This document shows, piece by piece, positions 46,505-57,484 of a stretch of DNA of 64,000 nt. The notes beneath the pieces were generated by a model. That model did not search any database, had not been told where the DNA came from, and saw only the letters and a list, made by a program, of their open reading frames with translations. Numbering within the stretch: position 1 is the first letter of the stretch; the number at the start of each line of letters is the position of its first letter. Origin of the DNA: Prochlorococcus sp. MIT 1314 (lineage in GTDB: Bacteria; Cyanobacteriota; Cyanobacteriia; PCC-6307; Cyanobiaceae); contig NZ_CP139300.1 in assembly GCF_034093315.1 (NCBI RefSeq), forward strand, positions 992,001 through 1,056,000. Direction: 5' to 3'. The translations under genes and the position numbers were made by a program.

Positions 46505-47875
46505 CTAAACTGAAGTATTACATCCTTCAAGTTTATCTTTTAGTTGATCAAGAGATTCATCTGAAATTTTTGAATTCATTGGACAATGTTTAGGTCCACA
46601 CATTGAACAAAACTCAGCCTTTTTAAATATTTCTTCAGGTAATGTTTCATCATGGTATTGCTTTGCTCTTTCTGGATCTAATGAGAGTTCAAATTGTTTA
46701 TTCCAATCAAAGTTATACCTTGCATGACTAAGTTCATCATCTCTATCACGAGCTCCAGCTCTATGCCTCGCTATATCTGCAGCATGAGCAGCTATCTTAT
46801 AAGCAATTAATCCTTCGCGTACATCTTCTGCATTTGGGAGACCTAAATGTTCTTTTGGGGTTACATAACATAACATAGAAGTCCCATACCAACCAGCCAT
46901 CGCCGCTCCAATAGCACTTGATATATGGTCATAACCAGGAGATATATCTGTTACTAATGGACCAAGTACATAAAAGGGAGCTTCTGAACATTCTTCCATT
47001 TGCTTTCTCACATTAAACTCAATTTGGTCCATAGGTACATGGCCAGGGCCCTCAACCATTACTTGAACATTATGTCCCCATGCTCTTCGAGTTAACTCGC
47101 CTAAAGTCTTCAATTCTGCTAACTGTGCATCATCAGAAGCATCATGCAAACATCCAGGCCTGAGGGAATCTCCTAGAGAGAAAGTACAATCATATTTCTT
47201 AAAAATCTCGCAAATATCATCAAACCTTGTATAAAGAGGGTTTTGCTTAAAATGATGTAACATCCACTGAGCTAAAATACCTCCTCCTCTACTTACAATT
47301 CCAGTAATTCTTCCTTTGACTTTTGGCAAATGCTCTATTAGTAATCCAGCATGAATAGTTTGATAATCTACGCCCTGCTGGCAATGTTTTTCAATAATAT
47401 GAAGAAAATCATCTTCAGTTAGTCTATCTATTGACCCATGCACACTTTCTAAAGCTTGATAAACAGGAACTGTTCCTATGGGAACAGGAGATTCGTGAAT
47501 AATTGCCTCCCGCACTTCATCTAAATTCACTCCTCCTGTAGAAAGATCCATAACCGTATCAGCCCCGTATTTAACAGCTAGCCTTAGCTTCTCTACTTCT
47601 TCATTGATATCACTTGCATTAGGGGAAGCTCCAATGTTTGCATTAACTTTACATCTAGAAGCAATACCTATAGACATTGGCTCAAGATTCAAATGATTAA
47701 TATTAGCTGGAATGATTAATCTTCCTCTAGCGACTTCTTCCATTATTAAAGACGCAGGTAGATTCTCCTTTTTAGCAACAAAATTCATTTCTTCAGTAAT
47801 ATATCCGTTCCTCGCAAAATTCATCTGAGTTACATTATCTTTTCCAAGGCGAGGCTTAATCCAAGAACTTCTCAT
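46505..47875 (-). CDS. thiC: Phosphomethylpyrimidine synthase (thiamine biosynthesis)
   Basis: 456 residues. The C-terminal [11 protein letters not shown] carries the CxxCxxxxC radical-SAM cluster. It forms HMP phosphate from AIR. A TPP riboswitch in the 5' leader (47924-48000) explains regulation. It is convergent to tkt, a thiamine diphosphate enzyme, with a 14-base gap. Confidence 0.98.
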   Translation of the reverse strand: MRSSWIKPRLGKDNVTQMNFARNGYITEEMNFVAKKENLPASLIMEEVARGRLIIPANINHLNLEPMSIGIASRCKVNANIGASPNASDINEEVEKLRLAVKYGADTVMDLSTGGVNLDEVREAIIHESPVPIGTVPVYQALESVHGSIDRLTEDDFLHIIEKHCQQGVDYQTIHAGLLIEHLPKVKGRITGIVSRGGGILAQWMLHHFKQNPLYTRFDDICEIFKKYDCTFSLGDSLRPGCLHDASDDAQLAELKTLGELTRRAWGHNVQVMVEGPGHVPMDQIEFNVRKQMEECSEAPFYVLGPLVTDISPGYDHISSAIGAAMAGWYGTSMLCYVTPKEHLGLPNAEDVREGLIAYKIAAHAADIARHRAGARDRDDELSHARYNFDWNKQFELSLDPERAKQYHDETLPEEIFKKAEFCSMCGPKHCPMNSKISDESLDQLKDKLEGCNTSV

Positions 47876-47923
47876 GATTTATAAATTTTTAAAGTGTTAT
47901 TACTAAAGTTTGATCAAATTTCC

Positions 47924-48000
47924 ACTTCCCTGCATCAGGATTAATGATTCAGGTTCAAAGGGTATGATCTCAGCTAAGTTAAATTTCTTAGCACCCCTAG
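47924..48000 (-). promoter_or_regulatory. TPP riboswitch (THI element)
   Basis: Reading the minus strand, CTAGGGGTGCTAAGAAATTT begins P2, followed by GCTGAGA and ACCCTTTGAACCTGA, and then by GATGCAGGGAAGTGG. These are the conserved blocks of the TPP aptamer in the right order. It lies about 50 bases before the thiC start, so it most likely acts on thiC translation or transcript elongation. Confidence 0.93.
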
Positions 48001-48070
48001 TATTAATCTTATTAATAGCTCTTTTCTAAAAAATAGTCATCACATATTACGTAAAAATAAATAAAATATC

Positions 48071-48286
48071 TTATTTAACTTTTTGAAAAGACTTTATCTT
48101 TTTAAAAATGTTTTTCCTATCCAATCTTCGTCTTAAATCTTTCTCCAAAATAATTGAAATCCCCATTAAGCCAATAGGTAAATAAAAAATCTTCTTAGAA
48201 TTTCCCCTCAATATAAATCCTAAAGCAGATATAAGGATCATCAAAGGAGCCACAAAAGATAAAATAAAAGTTTGATTAATTTTCAT
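48071..48286 (-). CDS. Small membrane protein, function unknown
   Basis: 71 residues with two hydrophobic helices (about 7-28 and 33-48) and a strongly basic tail (EKDLRRRLDRKNIFKKIK). It sits between the M20 peptidase (3-base gap upstream) and the thiC leader, transcribed with the peptidase. No family recognised. Confidence 0.6.
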   Translation of the reverse strand: MKINQTFILSFVAPLMILISALGFILRGNSKKIFYLPIGLMGISIILEKDLRRRLDRKNIFKKIKSFQKVK

Positions 48287-48289
48287 TTA

Positions 48290-49456
48290 TTAATTTTCAT
48301 TGTTTAATTCTACTATGGATTCTGTTATCACTTTGATTCCAACCGCAATAGCTCTTTCATCTGGATCAAATTTGGAACTATGTAGTGGAGCGCATCCATT
48401 GGAATTGGAAACACCAAGCCTAAACATAGCCCCAGGGATATCATTCAAGAATTCAGCGAAATCTTCAGCACCTAATGAGGATTTTTGTAATTCGATAACA
48501 TTTCCTTGACCCAAAACCTTAATTCCCGAATCTCTGAGTACTCTATTAACTTCAGAATTATTGTTAACTGGTGGAGTAATTTCTCTAAATATTACTTTTG
48601 CATCCGCTCCGCAACTATTAGCTAAAGAAGAGATATTTTCATTGAGCCAAGTACCAATATTCTTAAATAACTGAAGATTAGTGCATCTAACCGTACCAAT
48701 TAAATTAACCTTTTCTGCAAGGATATTGAATGCATTTCCACCACTTATTTTACCAAAAGTTATTACTACAGGATCTAAAGGATCTAACTTCCGTGTTATT
48801 GATTCTTGAATTCCCGAGATAACTTTAGAAGCCACCCAAATAGCATCAACTCCTTCATGAGGTCGAGCACCATGGCCTGATTTTCCTTTAATCTCTACCT
48901 TAAGTTCTCCGGCCGCTGCAGTTAAACTTCCCTCTTTAATCCCAATAGTCCCTACAGGTAAATCAGGGTAGACATGAACCCCCAAAATATGGGTTAAACC
49001 ATTAGTTGCACCATCCTTAATCATCCATCTTGCTCCACTCGCAATTTCTTCAGCAGGCTGAAAAATTATCCTAGTCCCAAATTTAAGTTTTAAGTCCTTA
49101 ACAATTTTTGCTACACCCAATCCAATCGTTATATGTAAATCGTGACCACACGCATGCATAACACCATCTACTTTTGACGCAAAACTTAATTTAGTTTCCT
49201 CAAATATTGGTAAAGCATCCATATCCACTCTTAAGCCTATAATACCTTTGTCTAAGGGACCAAAATCAGCTATAACTCCAGTCCTACCTATGGATTCTCT
49301 TACATTCCAACCAATATTTTTTAAATAACCACTTATTAAAATCGCTGTTTGATTTTCAAGTCCACTTAATTCAGGATGTGCATGTATATGTCTTCTTAAA
49401 TTAATTAATTCATCATTAAAGGAATCAATTTTTTTTGAAAAGTGATCTTTATTCAT
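48290..49456 (-). CDS. M20 family amidohydrolase (hippurate hydrolase-like)
   Basis: 388 residues. RRHIHAHPELSGLE, the metal-binding VMHACGHDLHITIGLG segment and the FQPAEE motif are those of the amidohydrolase (HipO/AbgB-like) group. It cleaves N-acyl amino acids or similar amides. The substrate is unknown. It follows the TPR gene at 3 bases. Confidence 0.88.
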   Translation of the reverse strand: MNKDHFSKKIDSFNDELINLRRHIHAHPELSGLENQTAILISGYLKNIGWNVRESIGRTGVIADFGPLDKGIIGLRVDMDALPIFEETKLSFASKVDGVMHACGHDLHITIGLGVAKIVKDLKLKFGTRIIFQPAEEIASGARWMIKDGATNGLTHILGVHVYPDLPVGTIGIKEGSLTAAAGELKVEIKGKSGHGARPHEGVDAIWVASKVISGIQESITRKLDPLDPVVITFGKISGGNAFNILAEKVNLIGTVRCTNLQLFKNIGTWLNENISSLANSCGADAKVIFREITPPVNNNSEVNRVLRDSGIKVLGQGNVIELQKSSLGAEDFAEFLNDIPGAMFRLGVSNSNGCAPLHSSKFDPDERAIAVGIKVITESIVELNNEN

Positions 49457-49459
49457 TAC

Positions 49460-50257
49460 TTATTTTAAATCGATAAAGTTCATTAAATCTTTAGTTGGTT
49501 TTGGAGGCCATCTTCTTACTTGTTTTAACCATTCCTCATCACTATACCTAGGATCTAATTCAGTTACTGCTATCCAATTACTCTCTGCTTTACCAGATTC
49601 ACCCTTGGACCAACTCAAAGCTGTTAAAGCCGCCCTAGCATCTACAAAAGTTGGATAACGTCTAATTAATTTTTTTAATTCTTCTTCAGATTTATCAATA
49701 TTCCCCAACTGAAAATCTACTAGCGCCATACTTGACCTTGCCATCGCAAATCCAGGATTATATAAAGCAGCTTTTGAAAATAAATCTCTTGCTTTTTCCC
49801 AATGTGATATAGAGCCTTCAACATTAGCCAAATTATATAATGCAGAGAAATTTTTACTATCTTGCGAAATAACAAACATATAATCTTTTTTAGCTTGCGC
49901 CCATAGACCTAATGCTTCCTCTGCTATACCTCTGTTAATGTAAGGATCTATTTCACTGGGATTTAAACTTATTGCCTTATTTTGGTCATCTATTGATCCT
50001 TCGACATCTCCTAAGACAAGTCTTACATTTCCTCTATTGCTGAAACCTGCAGCATCATCAGGATAAGAATCTAGATATCGATTCCATTCTTGTAAAGCGA
50101 AATTAAATTTTCCGACTGAACTTAAATCTAATGCATTTTTAAACAAATCCTCTCTCAAAGAAGATGAATAGCATGGTGCAATATAAAAAATATTGACAAA
50201 AACAAAAATTAATAAAAACCAAACCTTAACTTTTTTAAAAGTTATCATTTTTTGCAT
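49460..50257 (-). CDS. Tetratricopeptide repeat protein, possibly exported
   Basis: About 265 residues. An N-terminal hydrophobic helix (residues about 12-30, ending near CYSSS) looks like a signal peptide or anchor. Four to five TPR-like repeats follow (for example [20 protein letters not shown] and [20 protein letters not shown]). It starts inside the ruvB end (about 23 bases, or 14 with the ATG at 50248). TPR proteins scaffold complexes; in cyanobacteria several aid photosystem assembly, but no specific role is shown. Confidence 0.75.
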   Translation of the reverse strand: MQKMITFKKVKVWFLLIFVFVNIFYIAPCYSSSLREDLFKNALDLSSVGKFNFALQEWNRYLDSYPDDAAGFSNRGNVRLVLGDVEGSIDDQNKAISLNPSEIDPYINRGIAEEALGLWAQAKKDYMFVISQDSKNFSALYNLANVEGSISHWEKARDLFSKAALYNPGFAMARSSMALVDFQLGNIDKSEEELKKLIRRYPTFVDARAALTALSWSKGESGKAESNWIAVTELDPRYSDEEWLKQVRRWPPKPTKDLMNFIDLK

Positions 50258-51293
50258 CAATGTACTTTTTACCTAAAGCAGTAAGCAATCTTCCTCGAGG
50301 AGTTCTAGTTAGGAAACCAATTTGGATTAAATATGGCTCAACTACAAATTCTAACATTGAAGAATCATCACCCAAACCCGCTGCGATTGAATCAAGGCCA
50401 GTGGGAATATTATTGTTTTGGTTTAAAAAAGATAAATATTGTCTATCTAGAGAATCCAATCCAGTTTCATCTATTTGGTAAGAATTTAAAGCTTTTTTTA
50501 TTAAATTAACAGAGATAACATTAGTTTTTTGAACAACTTGAGCATAATCTCTAACTCGTCTTAATAATCTCAAAGCAATTCTTGGAGTCCCTCTAGATAT
50601 CTTTGCTAAATCATAAGATGCTTGATCATCTAAATTAAGGTTTATTAATAGGGAGAAATTAACAATTATTTGTTTTAATTCATCATATGTATAAAATTCA
50701 ATTTTCTGAGATATCCCAAATCTATCTCTTAGAGGTGGACTAATTGAAGCTAATTTTGTTGTCGCACCAATTAAAGTAAACCTTGGAAGATTAATTGTTC
50801 TACAACGTGCTCCTCTATTAGCTCCCATCGTTAAATCTAATCTAAAATCCTCCATTGCAGAATATAACAACTCTTCAGTTAACCTATTTAAGCGATGTAT
50901 CTCATCGATAAATAAAACTTCACCTTCTTTTAATCCAAGTAGTAACCCTACAATATCTCTAGGTCTTTCAATTGCGGGTGCAGTAGCTATCCTACATTTT
51001 GTATTCATTTCATGAGCTATTAAAAAAGCCAGGGTAGTCTTACCTAAGCCAGGCTGTCCATATAAAAGAATATGCTCCAAAGGTTCTTTTCTATAAATTG
51101 ATGCATCTATAGCTATTCTTAAAGAAGACTTAAGTTGTTCTTGGCCAATAAATTCTTGCAAAGTATTAGGCCGAGCTAAGTTCAGGTTGTTATTTCTTTT
51201 TTCTTCTGGAATGATTTTTGAATCAACTAGCCTCAGCTCTTTTTTACGAAGAGAAAAGTCATTATCGCCTATATTGGAGGAAATTATTGCCAT
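50235..51293 (-). CDS. ruvB: Holliday junction DNA helicase RuvB
   Basis: 352 residues. Walker [14 protein letters not shown], Walker [12 protein letters not shown], the sensor region [18 protein letters not shown] and RTPRGR at the C-terminus are present. It drives branch migration with RuvA. It is divergent from smpB. Confidence 0.97.
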   Translation of the reverse strand: MAIISSNIGDNDFSLRKKELRLVDSKIIPEEKRNNNLNLARPNTLQEFIGQEQLKSSLRIAIDASIYRKEPLEHILLYGQPGLGKTTLAFLIAHEMNTKCRIATAPAIERPRDIVGLLLGLKEGEVLFIDEIHRLNRLTEELLYSAMEDFRLDLTMGANRGARCRTINLPRFTLIGATTKLASISPPLRDRFGISQKIEFYTYDELKQIIVNFSLLINLNLDDQASYDLAKISRGTPRIALRLLRRVRDYAQVVQKTNVISVNLIKKALNSYQIDETGLDSLDRQYLSFLNQNNNIPTGLDSIAAGLGDDSSMLEFVVEPYLIQIGFLTRTPRGRLLTALGKKYIDAKNDNF

Positions 51294-51345
51294 AATGAAA
51301 GGTTAATTGCAATTGTTCTGAGTAGAAAGATTTTTTACAACTAAA

Positions 51346-51840
51346 ATGGCAAAAAATTCAAACAAAGTTCAAAAAAATAATAAAAAAGAAATTAATTTTA
51401 AACGTCTAGCTGAGAATAGATATGCAAAATTCCAATATGCAATATCTGAAACAATCGAAGCTGGAATTGAACTTTTAGGGACAGAAGTAAAATCTATTAG
51501 AAACGGAAAAGCAAATTTAAGAGATGGATACTGTTCATTTAGAGATGGTGAGATTTTATTATTAAATGTTCACATTTCACCACACAAAAATGTAGGGTCT
51601 TTCTTTAATCATGATCCATTAAGAAATAGAAAGTTGCTTCTACATAAAAAAGAAATAATTAAACTGAAATCGAATACTGAAAAAAAAGGAATGACTATAA
51701 TTCCATTATCTCTTTATTTAAAAGGCTCTTGGATTAAGCTAACTATTGGAGTGGGTAAAGGGAAAAAATTACATGACAAACGACAAAATGAAAAACAAAA
51801 AAGTATGAAAAAAGAAATCAACTCTGCACTAAAAAGATAA
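51346..51840 (+). CDS. smpB: SsrA-binding protein SmpB
   Basis: 164 residues. [25 protein letters not shown] and [23 protein letters not shown] are the tmRNA-binding motifs. It delivers tmRNA to stalled ribosomes. No ssrA (tmRNA) gene is evident in this window. Confidence 0.97.
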   Translation: MAKNSNKVQKNNKKEINFKRLAENRYAKFQYAISETIEAGIELLGTEVKSIRNGKANLRDGYCSFRDGEILLLNVHISPHKNVGSFFNHDPLRNRKLLLHKKEIIKLKSNTEKKGMTIIPLSLYLKGSWIKLTIGVGKGKKLHDKRQNEKQKSMKKEINSALKR

Positions 51841-51863
51841 AAAATTTTGCAAACTGATTAAAA

Positions 51864-52112
51864 CTATGAATCTAAACTTACTGTACTTGGAGGAGGAGAA
51901 GGATCTGGATCTGCAATTAGCATATGCTGTAAAACAGTTTCAGGCCTCTCACTATCTCTCCAGCGAATTTTGTAAGCAGGCATTTTTGTACCTCTGCTTG
52001 TAGTTTGCTCTACTGGCTCCATAACCCATCCTCTTCTTGATCGGCCTTGAGGATTTCTTTTCACTACTGAATCCGCGTGTTTGAAACGGAAACCAACACG
52101 TTCACCACTCAT
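51864..52112 (-). CDS. Small basic cyanobacterial protein, function unknown
   Basis: 82 residues. The N-terminal half is basic (RFKHADSVVKRNPQGRSRRGW) and is followed by AYKIRWRDSERPETVLQHML and a Pro/Asp/Ser tail. No membrane segment. It is 29 bases downstream of lysS in the same direction. It looks like a compact conserved domain; function unknown. Confidence 0.65.
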   Translation of the reverse strand: MSGERVGFRFKHADSVVKRNPQGRSRRGWVMEPVEQTTSRGTKMPAYKIRWRDSERPETVLQHMLIADPDPSPPPSTVSLDS

Positions 52113-52141
52113 TTAAAAAATTTCGTATTGGATTAATTTAT

Positions 52142-53680
52142 TTATTTTACTTCATTTAAGGGTAATTTTTCATTTTTATTCGAAGTTATTTCTGGTTTTA
52201 ATAATGGGAAAGGGATTACATCTCTAATTGATGGACTATTAGTAATTAACATAATAAGTCTATCAATACCTATGCCTAATCCTCCAGTAGGAGGCATGCC
52301 AATCTCTAAAGCATTTAAAAAATCCTCATCTATACAATGAGCCTCAAAATCTCCTTCATCTCTAAGAGATTGCTGTAATTCCATTCTTTCTCTTTGATCT
52401 ACTGGATCAATCAACTCACTAAAAGCATTTGCAAGCTCTCGACCACTAATGAATAATTCAAATCTCTGAACCATTTCTTTATTATCAAGATGAGGCCTAG
52501 CTAGAGGAGAAATTTCAACAGGATAATCAATAACAAAAGTGGGCTGTATAAGATGTGACTCTACTTTTTGCTCGAAGACCTCATTTAAAAGTCTTCCCAT
52601 AGTATTTACTTTTATAGGCAATTGAACATTTATACCTTTAACAGCTTGTTTTGCGGCTTGAAAGTCTCCACTGAAAGAATCAAAATCAATCCCTGTGTAT
52701 TTCTTGACTATATCTTTCATGGATATCCTTGACCAAGGTTTAGAAAAATCAATTTCTTTATTTTGATAATTTATAACTAAAGAGCCACATAAATCGGTAA
52801 CGATATCTTTAATCAGTTCTTCTGTTAGATCCATCATATCGACATAATTAGAAAACGCTTGATAAATTTCAACTGAAGTAAATTCTGGATTATGCTTTGT
52901 ACTTATACCTTCATTACGGAAGATTCTTCCTAATTCATAAACTTTCTCAAATCCTCCAACAACCATTCTTTTTAGATGTAATTCTGTAGCTATTCTTAGA
53001 TAAAGTGGAATATCTAATGTATTGTGATGAGTAATAAATGGTCTTGCTTCAGCTCCACCGGCTTCAGACTGAAGAATTGGAGTCTCAATCTCTAAAAAGT
53101 TTCTTTTATCAAGCCATTGCCTTATAAAACTTATACATTTTGCTCGGGTTTTAAATACATTTTTAGAGTGAGGATTAACTATTAAATCTAGATAACGTTG
53201 TCTATATCTTTTTTCAATATCAGTCAATCCATGCCATTTATCTGGTAAAGGCTGTAATGATTTGGATAACATTTCCCATTTTTCTACTTTAATTGAAAGT
53301 TCACCTTTATTAGTTTTTTTAATAGTTCCGCATACCCCTATCCAGTCACCAATATCGACTATTTCCTTAAGATCTTCAAAAGATAGCAATTTTTGCTTTT
53401 CTAAATTTAAATCAATAATCCTTTTATCTAAATAAAGCTGAATCTGACCTTCTTGATCGCTTATTGTAAAAAAGGCAATCTTACCCATTACCCTTTTTGC
53501 CATCACTCTCCCAGCAATAGAAACATTGAATTCTTCCTCTTGACCATTTTCTAGATAATCAAATTTTTGGATAAGAAATTGTGTAGTATGTGAAACTAAA
53601 AAATTTTCTGCGTAAGAAGCAAATCCTTTACTGACTAATGTATTAGCTTTCTGTAAGCGTGCTTCTCTGATTTCAGACAA
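52142..53680 (-). CDS. lysS: Lysyl-tRNA synthetase (class II)
   Basis: 512 residues. An OB-fold anticodon-binding domain is followed by a class II core: the motif 2 region [17 protein letters not shown] and motif 3 [12 protein letters not shown]. It charges tRNA-Lys. It lies 49 bases after the rpaB stop. Confidence 0.98.
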   Translation of the reverse strand: MSEIREARLQKANTLVSKGFASYAENFLVSHTTQFLIQKFDYLENGQEEEFNVSIAGRVMAKRVMGKIAFFTISDQEGQIQLYLDKRIIDLNLEKQKLLSFEDLKEIVDIGDWIGVCGTIKKTNKGELSIKVEKWEMLSKSLQPLPDKWHGLTDIEKRYRQRYLDLIVNPHSKNVFKTRAKCISFIRQWLDKRNFLEIETPILQSEAGGAEARPFITHHNTLDIPLYLRIATELHLKRMVVGGFEKVYELGRIFRNEGISTKHNPEFTSVEIYQAFSNYVDMMDLTEELIKDIVTDLCGSLVINYQNKEIDFSKPWSRISMKDIVKKYTGIDFDSFSGDFQAAKQAVKGINVQLPIKVNTMGRLLNEVFEQKVESHLIQPTFVIDYPVEISPLARPHLDNKEMVQRFELFISGRELANAFSELIDPVDQRERMELQQSLRDEGDFEAHCIDEDFLNALEIGMPPTGGLGIGIDRLIMLITNSPSIRDVIPFPLLKPEITSNKNEKLPLNEVK

Positions 53681-53729
53681 AATTTATTTTATATATTTGT
53701 TTTATTTAATTAAATTATCAGACTAAGGC

Positions 53730-54476
53730 TCAACTTGCCAAAGATGTTGCCGTTTCACCAACTCTCTGAGAAGCATAACCGATACCTCGAACAGTTAAAA
53801 TTAGTTCTGGATTTCTTGGATCAGGTTCTAATTTCCCTCTTAATCTTGCTACGTATACATCTACAACTCTTAAATCTGCAGCTCTCCTAGGAGGATAACC
53901 CCATAACTGTTCTAAAATTTCCGCTCTTGGAACCACTTTACCAGGCTCGTCAAATAATAATTCTAGAAGGCTAAATTCAGTATAAGTCAGGCTAATTCTT
54001 TCACCGGCTCTAGAAACTTGTCTTCTATTAGTGTCAACAACTAAACTTCCAAATTTCATAACTCCCTTACCAGATGGAACTTCTTTCGCTTCTGTAACCG
54101 ATACAGTAGGTCCCATTCTTCTCAAAATAGTCACTATCCTAGCTTCTAACTCTTTTGGGCTAAATGGTTTAGATAAGTAATCATCAGCCCCTAAATCCAA
54201 ACCTGCAACTCTCTCTGAAATCGCCTCTAATGCAGTTAAAAATATTATTGGTACAACTGATTCAGCCCTAATTCTTCGACAAACTGCAAATCCGTCCATT
54301 TTTGGGAGCATTACATCAAGAACTATCAAATCTGGTGAATCTCTATGAAAAGATTCAAGAGCTTCTTCACCATTAGTGGCTGAATAAACCTGATATCCTG
54401 CTAGTTGAAGTCTTGTAACTAATACCTTCAAAACTGCGGGTTCATCATCAACAACTAAAATTCTTGCTTTTGACAT
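53730..54476 (-). CDS. rpaB: OmpR-family response regulator, RpaB-like
   Basis: 248 residues. The receiver domain has the phospho-acceptor Asp in LIVLDVMLPKMDG and the acidic pocket ILVVDDE. The winged-helix DNA-binding domain ends with RAADLRVVDVYVARLRGKLE and LTVRGIGYASQR. The Asn/Arg pattern and the ELEARIVTILRRMG linker are closer to RpaB (ycf27) than RpaA, but I cannot align them formally. RpaB represses high-light genes in cyanobacteria. RpaA is the main alternative. Confidence 0.78.
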   Translation of the reverse strand: MSKARILVVDDEPAVLKVLVTRLQLAGYQVYSATNGEEALESFHRDSPDLIVLDVMLPKMDGFAVCRRIRAESVVPIIFLTALEAISERVAGLDLGADDYLSKPFSPKELEARIVTILRRMGPTVSVTEAKEVPSGKGVMKFGSLVVDTNRRQVSRAGERISLTYTEFSLLELLFDEPGKVVPRAEILEQLWGYPPRRAADLRVVDVYVARLRGKLEPDPRNPELILTVRGIGYASQRVGETATSLAS

Positions 54477-54633
54477 AGTTAAAAAAGATTTCCAGATATT
54501 TCAAAGCAAATATATATTGCATTGAATTTGTATTCTAACAATTAAAAATATAACATTAAGAAGCCTCAAAGAGATATTCCATAGTTTTCCAGAATTTTAA
54601 AGAATTTAAAAATATGAGTTTTTCGAACAATTT

Positions 54634-55173
54634 TTACTTCTTTGCCAAATTAATTATTGCGCCTTTCTCTCCAGAAGATTTTAAAAGTCTCAAAAGTTGG
54701 GAACAAATTAAAGGAGCAAAAAAACCTGTAAGAAAAACATCAGCTAATATGTTTTGCACACTCGGGATAAAAAGTAAAAAAGTACTATCTGAGAAATTTG
54801 CAACCAAAATCTGCAGAAAATATAACATCCCACATAAAAAACTTCCAAAAGAACAAATTAAACCATACCTCAAATGTCCAACCAAACTATCACTTTGAAT
54901 TTTTATTCTCCCAAACCAAATTCCACATAAAATTAAACCTGGTATTTGAGTAAAACTACTATCCAGAGTTACAGAATCTAAAACAAGACCTAAAAACAAA
55001 CCAAATATTAATCCATTGATTGATCCATTAATCATTGACCATGGCAACAACCAAAATAAAGGCCAATATGGCTGGATTCCCAAAAATCCCAGCCAATTTG
55101 GGTGCCATAAAAAAATAATTGGGATAAAAATAAAGCAAATTATGGATAATTTTTTTGTGGAAAATTTATTCAT
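54634..55173 (-). CDS. mreD: Rod shape-determining protein MreD
   Basis: About 179 residues, with five to six hydrophobic segments and a long basic N-terminus. The ATG at 55173 overlaps the mreC TAA as TAATG, which favours it over a start 10 codons upstream within mreC. It is part of the elongasome with MreC, RodA and a class B PBP. Identification rests on topology and position after mreC. Confidence 0.8.
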   Translation of the reverse strand: MNKFSTKKLSIICFIFIPIIFLWHPNWLGFLGIQPYWPLFWLLPWSMINGSINGLIFGLFLGLVLDSVTLDSSFTQIPGLILCGIWFGRIKIQSDSLVGHLRYGLICSFGSFLCGMLYFLQILVANFSDSTFLLFIPSVQNILADVFLTGFFAPLICSQLLRLLKSSGEKGAIINLAKK

Positions 55174-55922
55174 TAAATTTTTACTTTTAAAATTTGTACC
55201 CAATCTATTACTTGAGGTTTTGCCAAAAGTAATATTTTTGCCGTTTGTTTAGATTTAAATGGCTCGTCTACAGATTGGACAATTCCAATAGGGATATTTG
55301 GAGGTAATAAAGTACTGGCAGGAGAAGATGACACAAAATCTCCAATTTTTATATCTGCATCTTTTGAATAAAGTATTAAGCTTGGATAATTATCTCCTAT
55401 ACCGACCAATAATCCATTCATTTGAATTCGATCCACCCATACAGCTACCTTACTTTCTGGTGAAGTTAATAAAGTTACAGACGAAGTAAATAATGAAGTA
55501 CTATTTACTCTTCCTAATAATCCACCTGGGCCAACAACAGTACTACCAATTTTCACTCCATCTCTTGAACCTTTGTTAAGTATTATTTGTCTCCACCAAC
55601 TGCCTATTTTTCTCGATATAACTGCAGCTGAAATATTATCATTACTAAACGAAGCCTGAAGAGATAAAATTTCTCGCAATCTTATATTATCCTTTTTGAG
55701 AAGATTTAATTTTATTAGAGATTCTTGGTCTATACTTTTAAGAATAACTTCCCTTTGAAATTGACCTGGCCAAAAAGGCTTTGAAATAAAATAATAAAAA
55801 TCTTTGTAAATAGAGCCCTTAGATATTCTTAAAAAAACTAAAACTAAAAAACTTATAAACAATATCCAATAATTCTTTTTATGCCACCAACGACTATTAG
55901 AAATTCGTCGGATATCTAACAT
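55173..55922 (-). CDS. mreC: Rod shape-determining protein MreC
   Basis: 249 residues. A single N-terminal membrane helix (about 17-35), then a helix region, and the beta domain with VISRKIGSWWRQIILNKGSRDGV and VVGPGGLLGRVNSTS. It links MreB with cell-wall synthases. It starts 4 bases after the mreB stop. Confidence 0.92.
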   Translation of the reverse strand: MLDIRRISNSRWWHKKNYWILFISFLVLVFLRISKGSIYKDFYYFISKPFWPGQFQREVILKSIDQESLIKLNLLKKDNIRLREILSLQASFSNDNISAAVISRKIGSWWRQIILNKGSRDGVKIGSTVVGPGGLLGRVNSTSLFTSSVTLLTSPESKVAVWVDRIQMNGLLVGIGDNYPSLILYSKDADIKIGDFVSSSPASTLLPPNIPIGIVQSVDEPFKSKQTAKILLLAKPQVIDWVQILKVKI

Positions 55923-55926
55923 AATA

Positions 55927-56979
55927 TTAATCTCTTATAGCGTTCCTTATAAAGTCTGGAGTATCAACAACTCTTTTAAGTTTTTTAAAATCATCCAAAA
56001 CCTCCCCACAACCATTAACTACACATAGCAGTGGGTTTTCTGCTATGTGAGTAAAAATACCTGTTTCATCGCTCAATAAATCATTAATACCTCTTACTAA
56101 TGCTCCACCTCCTGCAAGCATAATTCCCCTATCAACAATATCTGCAGCAAGTTCAGGGGGGGTGCGCTCTAAAGTTCTTTTTACAGCTTCAACTATTTTG
56201 CTAAGTGTATCAGCCATGGCTTCTCTAATTTCTCCTGATGTCAAAGTTACTGACCTCGGCAAACCAGATAAAAGATGCAAACCTCTCACTTCTAAAGTAG
56301 TTTTATCAAAATCATCATCTGGAAATGCAGATCCAATTTTGATCTTAATATCTTCTGCAGTTCTCTCTCCAACAACTAAATTGTGGACTTTTTTAAGATA
56401 TAGGGCAATTGATTCGTTTATTTCGTCGCCAGCTATTCGAACAGATTCACTTAAAACAGTTCCTCCCAAACTTAATACTGCAACCTCAGTAGTACCACCA
56501 CCAATATCAACAATCATAGTTCCAATTGGCTCAGTAACTGGTAATGAAGCTCCTATTGCTGCTGCAACAGGTTCATCGATTAAATGAACTTCTCTAGCTC
56601 CAGCCAATCCGGCTTCTCTTACTGCTCTTCGCTCAACACTGGTCACTCCACTTGGAATACCAATAACTATTCTTGGGGCTACTATACCCTTGCCTTCGTT
56701 ACATTTTTGTATAAATGTTTTTATCATTTGCTCTGCCGCATCAAAATCTGCGATAACCCCATCTCTTAGTGGTCTTACAGCTCTTATATTGCCAGGTGTT
56801 CTTCCAAGCATCAACTTTGCTTCTTTACCAACAGCCAAGGGGACTCCTTCTTCTAAATCCATTGCAACCACTGAAGGCTCTTGTAAAACAACCCCCTTAC
56901 CTGATACATGTATAAGAGTATTGGCTGTTCCCAAATCTATGCCAATGTCTCTAGAAAATTTAAATCTGTTAAAAATCAC
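55927..56979 (-). CDS. mreB: Rod shape-determining protein MreB (actin homologue)
   Basis: 350 residues, GTG start. The actin-fold ATP motifs [49 protein letters not shown] and [17 protein letters not shown] are present. It is the first gene of mreBCD. About 130 bases separate it from the divergent ssb. Confidence 0.97.
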   Translation of the reverse strand: MIFNRFKFSRDIGIDLGTANTLIHVSGKGVVLQEPSVVAMDLEEGVPLAVGKEAKLMLGRTPGNIRAVRPLRDGVIADFDAAEQMIKTFIQKCNEGKGIVAPRIVIGIPSGVTSVERRAVREAGLAGAREVHLIDEPVAAAIGASLPVTEPIGTMIVDIGGGTTEVAVLSLGGTVLSESVRIAGDEINESIALYLKKVHNLVVGERTAEDIKIKIGSAFPDDDFDKTTLEVRGLHLLSGLPRSVTLTSGEIREAMADTLSKIVEAVKRTLERTPPELAADIVDRGIMLAGGGALVRGINDLLSDETGIFTHIAENPLLCVVNGCGEVLDDFKKLKRVVDTPDFIRNAIRD

Positions 56980-57112
56980 AATAAGAATTCTTTTTTTTTA
57001 AATAATATATCTATTTTTTATTAAGCTCTAACAATTCTTTCATTTAGTTATGAATAGCACGCAAAACTTTGAGCAGAAACTGAAAATATGAGTAGTATTA
57101 AAAAAAAAAATT

Positions 57113-57484
57113 ATGGAAATTAACACAATTAACCTTGTTGGGAGAGCGGGTAGAGAACCAGATGTCCGATATTTTGAATCCGGGAGTATTGTAGCGAATT
57201 TCACTCTTGCAGTGAACAGAAGAAGTAGAGATGAAGAGCCAGACTGGTTTAATTTAGAAATATGGGGCAAACAAGCTCAAATAGCAGCAGATTACGTTAA
57301 GAAAGGATCTTTAATTGGAATTACAGGAAGCTTTAAAATTGATAGTTGGAAAGATAAAAATACTGGGGAAGATAGATATAAACCAGTTGTTAGAGTTGAT
57401 AGATTAAACTTGCTAAGCTCGCGAAAAGATTCTGAAAATAACCAATATTCAAACAACAGCAATTCCAGCGAAATCCCTTTTTAG
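57113..57484 (+). CDS. ssb: Single-stranded DNA-binding protein
   Basis: 123 residues. The OB fold starts EINTINLVGRAGREPDVRY and continues through ANFTLAVNRRSRD and WFNLEIWGKQAQIA. A short tail ends in EIPF, the acidic-tip type that recruits repair proteins. The C-terminal linker is short relative to E. coli SSB. It overlaps the convergent DedA gene by 4 bases. Confidence 0.95.
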   Translation: MEINTINLVGRAGREPDVRYFESGSIVANFTLAVNRRSRDEEPDWFNLEIWGKQAQIAADYVKKGSLIGITGSFKIDSWKDKNTGEDRYKPVVRVDRLNLLSSRKDSENNQYSNNSNSSEIPF

